Shown here piece by piece: positions 1-6,478 of a DNA stretch of 6,478 nucleotides. Each line of letters starts with the position of its first letter. Position 1 is the first letter of the stretch. The position numbers and the translations under genes are program-made. The DNA comes from an uncultured Lachnospiraceae bacterium (lineage in GTDB: Bacteria; Bacillota; Clostridia; Lachnospirales; Lachnospiraceae), in assembly GCA_934351705.1 (NCBI GenBank), contig CAKRJK010000082.1:1-6478 (forward strand), given 5' to 3'. The notes beneath the pieces are model-generated. The model searched no databases, had not been told where the DNA came from, and worked only from the letters and a program-made list of their open reading frames with translations.

Positions 1-3000
1 TTTCTCTCCACCGTAAAGTGTGATCAATTTGTTCAAGTACTCGTAACGCTCTTTTGCTGTCTCCTCGGATTTTGCAAATAACTTCTCTGCTCTTTCCGGA
101 TTGAATCTTGCTAATGCGTTGTAACGAACTTCTCCGTTTAAGAATGCTTTGTAATCTCCTGTTGGAGCTTTGCTGTCTAATGAGAATGCAGCTTTGCCTT
201 CCTCTTTGAGAGTTGGGTTGTAACGGAACATATGCCAGTAACCTGTCTCAACTGCTAATTTCTCCTCTGTCTGAGCTTTGCTCATACCAACTTTGATACC
301 GTGGTTGATACATGGAGCGTAAGCAATGATAAGTGATGGTCCCGGATAAGCCTCTGCCTCTGCAATTGCTTTTACACACTGGTTGTAATCAGCACCCATT
401 GCGATCTGTGCAACGTATACATAGCCGTAGCTCATTGCGATAGATGCAAGGTCTTTCTTCTTCACTTCTTTACCGCCTGCAGCAAACTGTGCGATTGCAC
501 CTGTAGGTGTAGATTTAGAAGACTGTCCACCTGTGTTGGAGTAAACCTCAGTATCGAATACCATAACGTTTACATCCTGTCCGCTTGCTAATACGTGGTC
601 AACACCACCGAATCCGATGTCGTATGCCCAACCGTCACCACCGAAGATCCACTGTGATTTCTTAGCTAAGAAATCTTTCTCAGCAAGGATGTCTTTGGAA
701 GCGTCACATCCGCAAGCCTCTAATGCTGCGATTAATTTATCTGTAGCAGCACCGTTTGTAATACCGCTGTTGAAGGTATCTAACCATTCCTGTCCGGCAG
801 CTTTTACGTCAGCGTTCTTGCCGTCAGCTACTAATGCTTCTACTTTTTCCTGTAATTTTGCTCTGACTGCTTTATGTCCTAATAACATACCGTAACCAAA
901 CTCAGCAGCATCCTCGAATAAGGAGTTGGACCATGCAGGACCCTGTCCTTTTTCGTTTACTGTGTAAGGTGTAGATGGTGAGGAGTTACCCCAGATAGAA
1001 GAACATCCTGTTGCATTTGCAATGTACATTCTGTCACCGAACAACTGAGTGATTAATTTTGCGTAAGGTGTCTCACCACATCCGCCACAAGCTCCTGAGA
1101 ACTCAAGCAATGGCTGTTTGAACTGAGAACCTTTTACGGTTGTCTCTTTGAATTTCTCTACAACTTCCGGTTTCTTTGCTACTTCTGCAACACCGAAATC
1201 GAAGTATTTCTGCTCGTCTACGTTTGCTTCGCAGTTCTCCATTGTAATTGCTTTCTCCTTAGCAGGACATACATTTACACAAGAACCACATCCTGTACAG
1301 TCAAGTGCTGATACAGTGATTGCAAATTTGTATCCAGGCATTCCGTTCATATCTTTGATCTGCATTCCTTCCGGAGCCTTAGCAGCTTCTTCCTCTGTCA
1401 TTGCAACAGGACGGATAACTGCGTGAGGACATACATAAGAACAGATGTTACACTCGATACAATTCTCTGAATGCCATACAGGTACGTCTACTGCGATACC
1501 ACGTTTCTCAAATGCTGCTGCACCGGATGGAGTCTGACCATGCTCGTATGCTTTTACAACAGAAACAGGAATCTTGTTACCTTCCTGAGCGTTTACAGGA
1601 ATCTGGATATTATTAACGAAATCTACAACGTCTTTACGATCGCCTGTTGCAACTTTTGCAAAGCTCTCGTCTTTTGCATCTTTCCAGCTTGCAGGTACGT
1701 CGATTTTTACAACGCCTGTTGCACCGGCATCGATTGCGTCGTAGTTCATCTGTACGATCTTATCACCTTTTTTGCCGTAAGTAGCTTTTGCTGCTGCTTT
1801 CATCAATTCGATTGCTGTTGCTTCAGGAATGATCTCTGCTAATTTGAAGAATGCAGACTGAAGTACAGTATTGATACGTCCGCCAAGTCCGATCTCTTTA
1901 CCAATCTTGATACCGTCGATGGTGTAGAATTTGATATCGTTCTCTGCAATGTATCTCTTAACCTGTCCCGGTAAGTGCTTCTCTAACTCTTCCGGTGACC
2001 ATGAACAGTTCAATAAGAATGTTCCGCCCGGTACTAATTCCTGAACCATGTTGTACTTACGAACGTAAGATGGGTTATGGCATGCTACGAAGTTTGCCTG
2101 TTTGATCAAGTAAGTAGACTTGATTGCTTTCTTACCGAAACGTAAGTGAGACATTGTAACACCGCCGGATTTCTTTGAATCATAATCAAAGTATGCCTGA
2201 GCGTACATATCTGTGTTATCACCGATGATCTTGATGGAGTTCTTGTTCGCACCAACAGTACCGTCAGCACCAAGTCCCCAGAATTTACAGTTGATGGTTC
2301 CTTCCGGAGTTGTTACAGGATCCTCTGTTACTTCAAGAGAAAGGTTTGTAACATCATCATAGATACCGATTGTGAATCTCTCTTTGTCTGTATTGTTGTA
2401 TACAGCGATAACCTGTCCAGGAGTTGTATCTTTGGAACCTAATCCGTAACGTCCGCTTGTAATCTTAACTGCGTCGAATTTGCTGCCTTTTAATGCTGCA
2501 ACTACGTCTAAGTATAACGGCTCGCCGAGAGAACCAGGCTCTTTTGTTCTGTCTAATACTGCGATTGTCTTAACGGTATCAGGAATTGCCTCGATCAAAG
2601 CCTCTTTGCAGAACGGTCTGTAAAGACGAACTTTTACAACGCCGACTTTCTCGCCTCTTGCCATTAAGTAATCAATGGTCTCGTCGATTGTCTCGCAGAT
2701 AGAACCCATAGCGATGATAACTCTGTCTGCATCTGCTGCACCGTAGTAGTTGAATAATTTATAATCTGTACCGATCTTCTCGTTTACTTTGTCCATGTAT
2801 TTCTGAACGATTGCAGGCATTGCATCGTAAGTAGAGTTACATGACTCTCTTGTCTGGAAGAAGATATCCGGGTTCTGTGCGGAACCGTCCTGACGTGGGT
2901 GATTTGGATTTAATGCGTTCTTACGGAACTCATCAATCGCATTCATGTCTACCATGTCTTTTAAATCTTCGTAATCCCATGTCTCGATTTTCTGGATCTC

Positions 3001-3534
3001 GTGGGATGTTCTGAATCCGTCAAAGAAGTTGATGAACGGAAGTTTTCCTTCTAATGCTGCACAGTGAGCAACCGGAGTTAAATCCATTACTTCCTGTACG
3101 GATGATTCACAGAGCATAGCCACACCTGTCTGACGACAAGCGTAAACATCAGAGTGATCACCAAAGATATTTAAAGCATGTGTTGCTACACAACGTGCGG
3201 ATACGTTGAATACACCCGGAAGACCTTCACCTGCGATTTTGTAAAGGTTTGGAATCATAAGTAATAATCCCTGAGATGCTGTGTATGTAGTTGTCAAAGC
3301 ACCTGCTGTTAAAGAACCGTGTACGGTACCTGCTGCACCTGCCTCAGACTGCATCTCTGTAACCTGTACAGGACGTCCGAAGATGTTCTTTCTTCCCTGA
3401 GTTGCCCATTCATCTGTAGCTTCTGCCATAACGGATGATGGAGTAATCGGATAGATAGCTGCAACGTCTGTGTATGCATAGGAAGCATGAGCTGCTGCAT
3501 GGTTACCATCCATAGTTTTCATTGATCGTTTCAT
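1..3534 (-). CDS. nifJ: Pyruvate:ferredoxin (flavodoxin) oxidoreductase, single-chain, C-terminal end cut by window
   Basis: This cytoplasmic enzyme oxidises pyruvate with CoA to acetyl-CoA and CO2 and reduces ferredoxin, the main pyruvate exit in anaerobic clostridia. Seen: 1178 codons without a stop or frameshift. The order is pyruvate/pyrimidine-binding N-domain (YPITPSS at 28-34, with Thr31, Glu64 and Arg114 at the active-site positions of the Desulfovibrio africanus enzyme), transketolase-like domain II, gamma-type domain (GLGADGTVGANK from 420), EKR motif (676-678), and a two-cluster ferredoxin domain (Cys692/695/698/702 and Cys746/749/752/756). The TPP domain follows (GDG at 966-968, SNTGGQ with Asn1000), with proximal-cluster cysteines 816, 819, 844 and 1075. 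The Met at 3534 is chosen because AGGAGG lies 10 bases upstream; Met5 and Met8 are too far away. Family members run about 1170-1190 residues, so only a few residues should be missing. It probably lacks the long C-terminal extension of the Desulfovibrio enzyme. Arg codons are mostly CGT/AGA, suggesting high expression. Confidence 0.97.
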   Translation of the reverse strand, partial: MKRSMKTMDGNHAAAHASYAYTDVAAIYPITPSSVMAEATDEWATQGRKNIFGRPVQVTEMQSEAGAAGTVHGSLTAGALTTTYTASQGLLLMIPNLYKIAGEGLPGVFNVSARCVATHALNIFGDHSDVYACRQTGVAMLCESSVQEVMDLTPVAHCAALEGKLPFINFFDGFRTSHEIQKIETWDYEDLKDMVDMNAIDEFRKNALNPNHPRQDGSAQNPDIFFQTRESCNSTYDAMPAIVQKYMDKVNEKIGTDYKLFNYYGAADADRVIIAMGSICETIDETIDYLMARGEKVGVVKVRLYRPFCKEALIEAIPDTVKTIAVLDRTKEPGSLGEPLYLDVVAALKGSKFDAVKITSGRYGLGSKDTTPGQVIAVYNNTDKERFTIGIYDDVTNLSLEVTEDPVTTPEGTINCKFWGLGADGTVGANKNSIKIIGDNTDMYAQAYFDYDSKKSGGVTMSHLRFGKKAIKSTYLIKQANFVACHNPSYVRKYNMVQELVPGGTFLLNCSWSPEELEKHLPGQVKRYIAENDIKFYTIDGIKIGKEIGLGGRINTVLQSAFFKLAEIIPEATAIELMKAAAKATYGKKGDKIVQMNYDAIDAGATGVVKIDVPASWKDAKDESFAKVATGDRKDVVDFVNNIQIPVNAQEGNKIPVSVVKAYEHGQTPSGAAAFEKRGIAVDVPVWHSENCIECNICSYVCPHAVIRPVAMTEEEAAKAPEGMQIKDMNGMPGYKFAITVSALDCTGCGSCVNVCPAKEKAITMENCEANVDEQKYFDFGVAEVAKKPEVVEKFKETTVKGSQFKQPLLEFSGACGGCGETPYAKLITQLFGDRMYIANATGCSSIWGNSSPSTPYTVNEKGQGPAWSNSLFEDAAEFGYGMLLGHKAVRAKLQEKVEALVADGKNADVKAAGQEWLDTFNSGITNGAATDKLIAALEACGCDASKDILAEKDFLAKKSQWIFGGDGWAYDIGFGGVDHVLASGQDVNVMVFDTEVYSNTGGQSSKSTPTGAIAQFAAGGKEVKKKDLASIAMSYGYVYVAQIAMGADYNQCVKAIAEAEAYPGPSLIIAYAPCINHGIKVGMSKAQTEEKLAVETGYWHMFRYNPTLKEEGKAAFSLDSKAPTGDYKAFLNGEVRYNALARFNPERAEKLFAKSEETAKERYEYLNKLITLYGGEK

Positions 3535-3544
3535 GATACTTTTT

Positions 3545-3550
3545 CCTCCT
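3545..3550 (-). promoter_or_regulatory. Ribosome binding site of the pyruvate:ferredoxin oxidoreductase gene
   Basis: On the minus strand a perfect AGGAGG lies 10 bases before the ATG at 3534. It decides the start between three nearby in-frame Met codons (3534, 3522 and 3513): only the first is at a workable distance. Confidence 0.9.
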
Positions 3551-3561
3551 AGTTTTTTTGT

Positions 3562-3577
3562 ACCAGTGTGTACTGGT
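3562..3577 (-). promoter_or_regulatory. Leader hairpin or operator-like inverted repeat before the ribosome binding site
   Basis: Perfect 6-base arms ACCAGT and ACTGGT enclose a 4-base loop. In the minus-strand transcript it lies near the 5' end of the leader and 11 bases before AGGAGG, leaving the ribosome site free, as 5' mRNA-stabilising hairpins do. It is followed by an A-rich, not U-rich, stretch in that transcript, so it is not an intrinsic terminator. It could equally be a DNA operator just downstream of the promoter. Confidence 0.5.
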
Positions 3578-3596
3578 TAATATCATAATGATATTA
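3578..3596. repeat. AT-rich palindrome at the -10 / start region of the proximal promoter
   Basis: Perfect 8-base arms, TAATATCA and TGATATTA, flank a 3-base centre. It overlaps the TATAAT box and the expected transcription start. This could be an operator, but in such AT-rich DNA chance symmetry is also possible. It is not a terminator: it is all weak pairing with no following T-run on either strand. Confidence 0.5.
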
Positions 3597-3620
3597 TAAA
3601 AAGAATCAATTTCTTGACAA
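3593..3620 (-). promoter_or_regulatory. Candidate proximal sigma-A promoter of the oxidoreductase gene
   Basis: Reading the minus strand, TTGTCA (3620-3615) and a perfect TATAAT (3598-3593) are separated by 16 bases. Transcription would begin near 3586, giving a leader of about 50 bases before the ATG. The -35 box lies inside the candidate Rex/direct-repeat element and the -10 box overlaps an AT palindrome, so both boxes could be blocked by bound regulators. The assignment rests on the match to consensus and on position only. Confidence 0.65.
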
Positions 3621-3634
3621 TGTTTTCACAATGT
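3613..3634 (-). repeat. Two tandem 11-base direct repeats upstream of the oxidoreductase gene
   Basis: On the minus strand ACATTGTGAAA (3634-3624) is followed directly by ACATTGTCAAG (3623-3613), identical at 9 of 11 positions. A spacing of 11 bases is about one helical turn, which suits a protein binding the same DNA face twice. It overlaps the candidate Rex site and the proximal -35 box. Confidence 0.55.
3614..3631 (-). promoter_or_regulatory. Possible Rex-type (NADH/NAD+-sensing) operator
   Basis: The 18-base element reads TTGTGAA, four bases, TTGTCAA on the minus strand. The first half-site matches the known Rex pattern TTGTGAA-N4-TTCACAA fully; the second matches 5 of 7 positions, so dyad symmetry is imperfect. 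It covers the -35 box of the proximal promoter, where a repressor would act. Rex is known to control fermentation genes in clostridia, and a pyruvate:ferredoxin oxidoreductase is a plausible target. The same bases can also be read as two 11-base direct repeats, so another regulator is possible. Confidence 0.35.
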
Positions 3635-3639
3635 CTCCT

Positions 3640-3668
3640 AATATAGTAATATAAAGAAAAACCGTCAA
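3640..3668 (-). promoter_or_regulatory. Candidate distal sigma-A promoter of the oxidoreductase gene
   Basis: On the minus strand TTGACG (3668-3663) and TATATT (3645-3640) are separated by exactly 17 bases. It starts just after the stop codon of the c-di-GMP gene and would give a leader of about 100 bases running through the proximal promoter. It is weaker than the proximal one at the -10 box but has the better spacer and -35. Which of the two is used cannot be told from the sequence. Confidence 0.5.
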
Positions 3669-3691
3669 AAAATCAATACTTTTCCCTCAAA

Positions 3692-6478
3692 TTAATACAG
3701 ATATTTTTGTTCAAAATCAAGAACATTGAGCGGCTCGTCAAAAATGAAGCCCTGACCGAACTTATAACCGCATTCTTTTAGGAACTCAATCTGTTCCTCC
3801 TCCTCGACTCCCTCAAAAATAATTTCTTCTCCGGCAAGATTTACCATCTCGCCGATGTGCATGATCAGTTGTTTTTTCTTTTCAAACATATCCATGTTTA
3901 AGAAACTTTTATCAATCTTGACTACATCCGCAGCCACATCAAATAACACATTCAAAGAAGAATATCCCGTGCCGAAATCATCAATGGCGATTCGGAATCC
4001 CTTCTCCCTCAATTCAATTAACGTCTCCTGCAAACGCTCCAGTTCGCGTACTGCCACGCTCTCGGTAATCTCGATTTCAAGCTGGGAGTGTTCCACATTG
4101 TATTTGTCTGCAATCTCGCATACCTTTTTCACAAAATCTCCCTGCATATCCCCAAAATGCTTGCCCGAAAAATTCGAGGACAAAACCATCCGCTCCTTAC
4201 CGTCGCGATTCCATTTATCCAGACATTTTACTGTCTGCTCAAACACATAAAAATCCAGATCGTTGATATAGCCGAATTTCTCCAGTACCGGAATAAACTC
4301 ATTCGGATTATGATAACGTCCGTCTAAGCGTTTCCATCTTGCCAGTGCCTCCGCTCCGTAGATGGTTCTCTCATTGAGCAAAAACTTCGGCTGTAAATAA
4401 ATCTCAAACTCTTCGTTGTTCAATGCTGTATAAAAACCGGATGCGATCAGACGCTCTTTGTCCTTTTCCTCTTTGATGGAATTGGAATAAACCCTTAAAC
4501 AGAATTCCTGCTCCTTTTTGGTTTCCTTTCTCGCAAGATTGGCATTCTCGATCAGTTCTTCTATATCATAAGAATCATTCTCCCAGAAATATACTCCGGT
4601 ATTCTCATAAATATTGCCGCTTGGATACTTCTGCTTGATGTACTCATTTAAAACCTGGTTTGCCTCTAATAATTTCTGGACACACTGCTCCTTTGATTCT
4701 GTCCTTGTGAGGATTAAAAATAAGTCCGCATAACGTCTGCATGCAAGCAGTACATACGGTTCATTCATAATGTAGTTTGCCATCTCTTCCAACAGCAGGT
4801 CACCCTCGCTGTGTCCGAAATTCTCATTGATATAAGAAAATCCGCTGATGTCCAGACAAACCATCGCATAAATCTCATTTCGTCCCGCCATCCGCAGAAC
4901 CTGCGCCACTTTCCGCTTGAACGTACTCAGATTGTAAAGTCCCGTCAAAGGGTCCTGCTCCTGCAAATACTGAATCTCATAGTCTGCCTGTTCCCGCTGT
5001 CTGCGGATTGCCACAAACACCGCCATCATTCTGACGACTTCGCTTAAGGTCTGCTCCTCAAACGCACTCCACTCTCTCGCCTGCTCGCAGTCACAGAAAA
5101 TAATACTGCCCTCCGGCTTCTCCTGCTTTCCGAACAAAAACTGTGCGTATGCCTTTGCATGGATTTCCCTGAAAATCTGCTTATCTTCTTTTGAGATTCC
5201 CTTCTGGCTGCAATTTGCGATCAAAAGCCTGTCGGTTTTCGGATGCTCCTGCCACAAATGCAATTTTTGCGTGCAGACATCGATCTTGAGATATTTCGGA
5301 TCGCTCATCCAGCAGTTGGTCATCACTCGATCTTCTTCCTGCATATTTTTATTTTCTAAGATCATAACCATGTTCAAATCGAAACGCCGTCCGATCCGCT
5401 CAAGTAAGAGGTTGATGGAACTGTCAATATCTTTTGCCTTTGTCAGCAACTCAAATGCCCGCTCCAAAAATTCTTTGTCAAACTTCTGGTCCCTTAACTC
5501 CTGTTCTTCCTGCTCTGCCTTTTGTGCCAGAACTTCCCTGAGGGTACTGTGTTTATCTGCAATCTGATAACTGTTCTTACCGCTCATCTTCGCCTGATAC
5601 ATCGCCATATCCGCTCTTGAAAAAAGCGTCTCATAATCAACCGGCTCTTCTTCCCCGAAAAATACGATTCCCACACTGCAGGTCACAGTCCGTTCTTCCT
5701 TGTTGCCGCCGTATTTCTTCTTTACCGACTCACAAAGGCTTCTCGCTTTCTCTTTGGCATGCTCTATCGTTGCGTACTTCATGCAGACTACAAATTCGTC
5801 ACCACCCACACGACCGATAATGTCAAGTCTTCGGAACTGCTCTGATATTTTCTCGGATACCTCCTTGATAATTGTATCTCCGAACACATGCCCGAAGGTG
5901 TCGTTAATCTTCTTAAAATTGTCAATATCAATGACCATAAATGCGTGAATGCCCGGCTTTTTCTCATGCAGGAACTCTTCGACTTCCTCCTGCAAAGCCT
6001 GTTTATTCAAAAGTCCAGTCATCGGATCTCTTCTCGCCTTTTCCTGTAACTGATTCCGGATACGTTTTTCTTTGTCAATATTGTACATACGTCCGATAAT
6101 GCGGATAATGTCTCCGGTATTACCCATGATACTGCGGTAAGCCACACGATACCAGCGGTAATACGGCTGCTGCCCTTTTTCTCTTAAGAACAGGCGGCAT
6201 TCGATTACACCGTCCATCGCCTGTGAAAGTGCTCTTTTCAAAGACTGATTGAACCTGTTCCAATCCTCCTTATGAACAAGCTGTATGTATTCTTCCCTCG
6301 GAAGGTCATTGCGGTGAAAGCAATATTTGTCACGCGTGTAATCGTTGATCCGAAAACATTCGTTATTGACATCATAATCCAGAGCGATCTCGTTTGTCAG
6401 TTCCTCTAACAGCCGGTTTCTCTCCGTCTGCAAACGCACCTCATCCTCCATCTGCTTTCTGTCTGTAATGTCCCAGCT
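3692..6478 (-). CDS. PAS-GGDEF-GAF-like-degenerate GGDEF-EAL cyclic di-GMP signalling protein, N-terminus cut by window
   Basis: Probable bifunctional c-di-GMP cyclase/phosphodiesterase; 928 codons are visible, ending in TAA at 3694-3692. Residues are counted from the internal Met at 6451. The nine codons before it read SWDITDRKQ, the end of a PAC motif, and the frame stays open to the window edge, so the true start is outside. Domains: PAS/PAC about 22-128; GGDEF about 140-298 with DxD-type metal site D175, intact GGDEF at 216-220 and an inhibitory I-site RRLD at 207-210; GAF-like about 325-485; second GGDEF fold about 498-655 whose signature is YADLF (574-578), so probably not catalytic; EAL about 668-915. 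The EAL domain keeps the expected metal and catalytic residues: E701 (EAL), N760, E794, D824/D825 (DDFG), K845, E880 and Q900, so hydrolysis to pGpG is likely. No membrane segment is seen in this part; membrane or sensor parts may lie upstream. Ligands of the PAS and GAF domains are unknown. Confidence 0.93.
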   Translation of the reverse strand, partial: SWDITDRKQMEDEVRLQTERNRLLEELTNEIALDYDVNNECFRINDYTRDKYCFHRNDLPREEYIQLVHKEDWNRFNQSLKRALSQAMDGVIECRLFLREKGQQPYYRWYRVAYRSIMGNTGDIIRIIGRMYNIDKEKRIRNQLQEKARRDPMTGLLNKQALQEEVEEFLHEKKPGIHAFMVIDIDNFKKINDTFGHVFGDTIIKEVSEKISEQFRRLDIIGRVGGDEFVVCMKYATIEHAKEKARSLCESVKKKYGGNKEERTVTCSVGIVFFGEEEPVDYETLFSRADMAMYQAKMSGKNSYQIADKHSTLREVLAQKAEQEEQELRDQKFDKEFLERAFELLTKAKDIDSSINLLLERIGRRFDLNMVMILENKNMQEEDRVMTNCWMSDPKYLKIDVCTQKLHLWQEHPKTDRLLIANCSQKGISKEDKQIFREIHAKAYAQFLFGKQEKPEGSIIFCDCEQAREWSAFEEQTLSEVVRMMAVFVAIRRQREQADYEIQYLQEQDPLTGLYNLSTFKRKVAQVLRMAGRNEIYAMVCLDISGFSYINENFGHSEGDLLLEEMANYIMNEPYVLLACRRYADLFLILTRTESKEQCVQKLLEANQVLNEYIKQKYPSGNIYENTGVYFWENDSYDIEELIENANLARKETKKEQEFCLRVYSNSIKEEKDKERLIASGFYTALNNEEFEIYLQPKFLLNERTIYGAEALARWKRLDGRYHNPNEFIPVLEKFGYINDLDFYVFEQTVKCLDKWNRDGKERMVLSSNFSGKHFGDMQGDFVKKVCEIADKYNVEHSQLEIEITESVAVRELERLQETLIELREKGFRIAIDDFGTGYSSLNVLFDVAADVVKIDKSFLNMDMFEKKKQLIMHIGEMVNLAGEEIIFEGVEEEEQIEFLKECGYKFGQGFIFDEPLNVLDFEQKYLY

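Noticed and set aside
617..1842. Plus-strand open frames of 92, 92 and 123 codons opposite the oxidoreductase gene
   Set aside because: They lie wholly opposite a clearly coding, fully conserved enzyme; their Ser/Cys/Phe-rich composition is that of antisense shadows, with no recognisable domain.
3309..3509. Minus-strand 66-codon frame overlapping the start of the oxidoreductase gene
   Set aside because: It is a +1/-1 frame shadow inside the N-terminal domain, whose own frame carries the YPITPSS motif and active-site residues.
3599..3615. AAGAA...TTCTT inverted repeat as a terminator of the c-di-GMP gene
   Set aside because: The stem is five base pairs, nearly all A-T, inside a promoter spacer; too weak to act as an intrinsic terminator.
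3606..3629. Possible 7-codon leader peptide (GTG start, TGA stop) with an AGGAG just before it
   Set aside because: The AGGAG adjoins the distal -10 box and would lie at or before that promoter's start site, so it would be absent from most transcripts. The frame is too short to support without conservation.
3535..3691. Riboswitch, such as a c-di-GMP aptamer, in the oxidoreductase leader
   Set aside because: The gap is short and AT-rich, and I find neither the conserved GC-rich stems nor an aptamer core; only the simple hairpin at 3562-3577 is supported.
3855..5948. Several plus-strand frames of 67-131 codons opposite the c-di-GMP gene
   Set aside because: The minus-strand frame carries intact GGDEF and EAL motifs throughout; the plus-strand products are low in recognisable features.

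Overview
The window holds two genes, both on the minus strand and both cut by a window edge, separated by a 157-base regulatory gap. The sequence points to a strictly anaerobic, fermentative, low-to-mid GC Firmicute, most likely a Lachnospiraceae-type gut clostridium. The reasons are a single-chain clostridial pyruvate:ferredoxin oxidoreductase, strong AGGAGG ribosome binding, consensus sigma-A-type promoter boxes and a large multi-domain c-di-GMP protein of a type common in that family. The species cannot be fixed from the sequence alone.

Layout, in the direction of transcription (right to left). Positions 6478-3692 hold the 3' part of a very large c-di-GMP turnover protein: end of a PAS/PAC unit, a second PAS, an intact GGDEF, a GAF-like domain, a degenerate GGDEF and an intact EAL. 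Its 5' end lies outside the window. The Met codon at 6451 is internal, because the open frame upstream of it encodes the end of a PAC motif. Positions 3691-3535 are intergenic and carry two candidate promoters facing the next gene, a TTG...CAA / direct-repeat element that resembles a Rex (NADH-sensing) operator and overlaps one -35 box, an AT palindrome at a -10 box, a 5'-leader hairpin and an AGGAGG ribosome binding site. Positions 3534-1 hold a pyruvate:ferredoxin oxidoreductase (nifJ/por type) of which 1178 codons are visible. Every catalytic and cluster-binding residue I looked for is present, and only the last few codons are missing.

The oxidoreductase is a central fermentation enzyme that makes acetyl-CoA, CO2 and reduced ferredoxin from pyruvate. 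The upstream protein is a signalling enzyme that may both make and break c-di-GMP. I see no intrinsic terminator between them, so some read-through is possible, but the promoters in the gap suggest the oxidoreductase is mainly transcribed on its own. There is no RNA gene, mobile element, CRISPR array or evident novel system here. The points most worth a second look are the dense regulatory gap and the domain design of the c-di-GMP protein.
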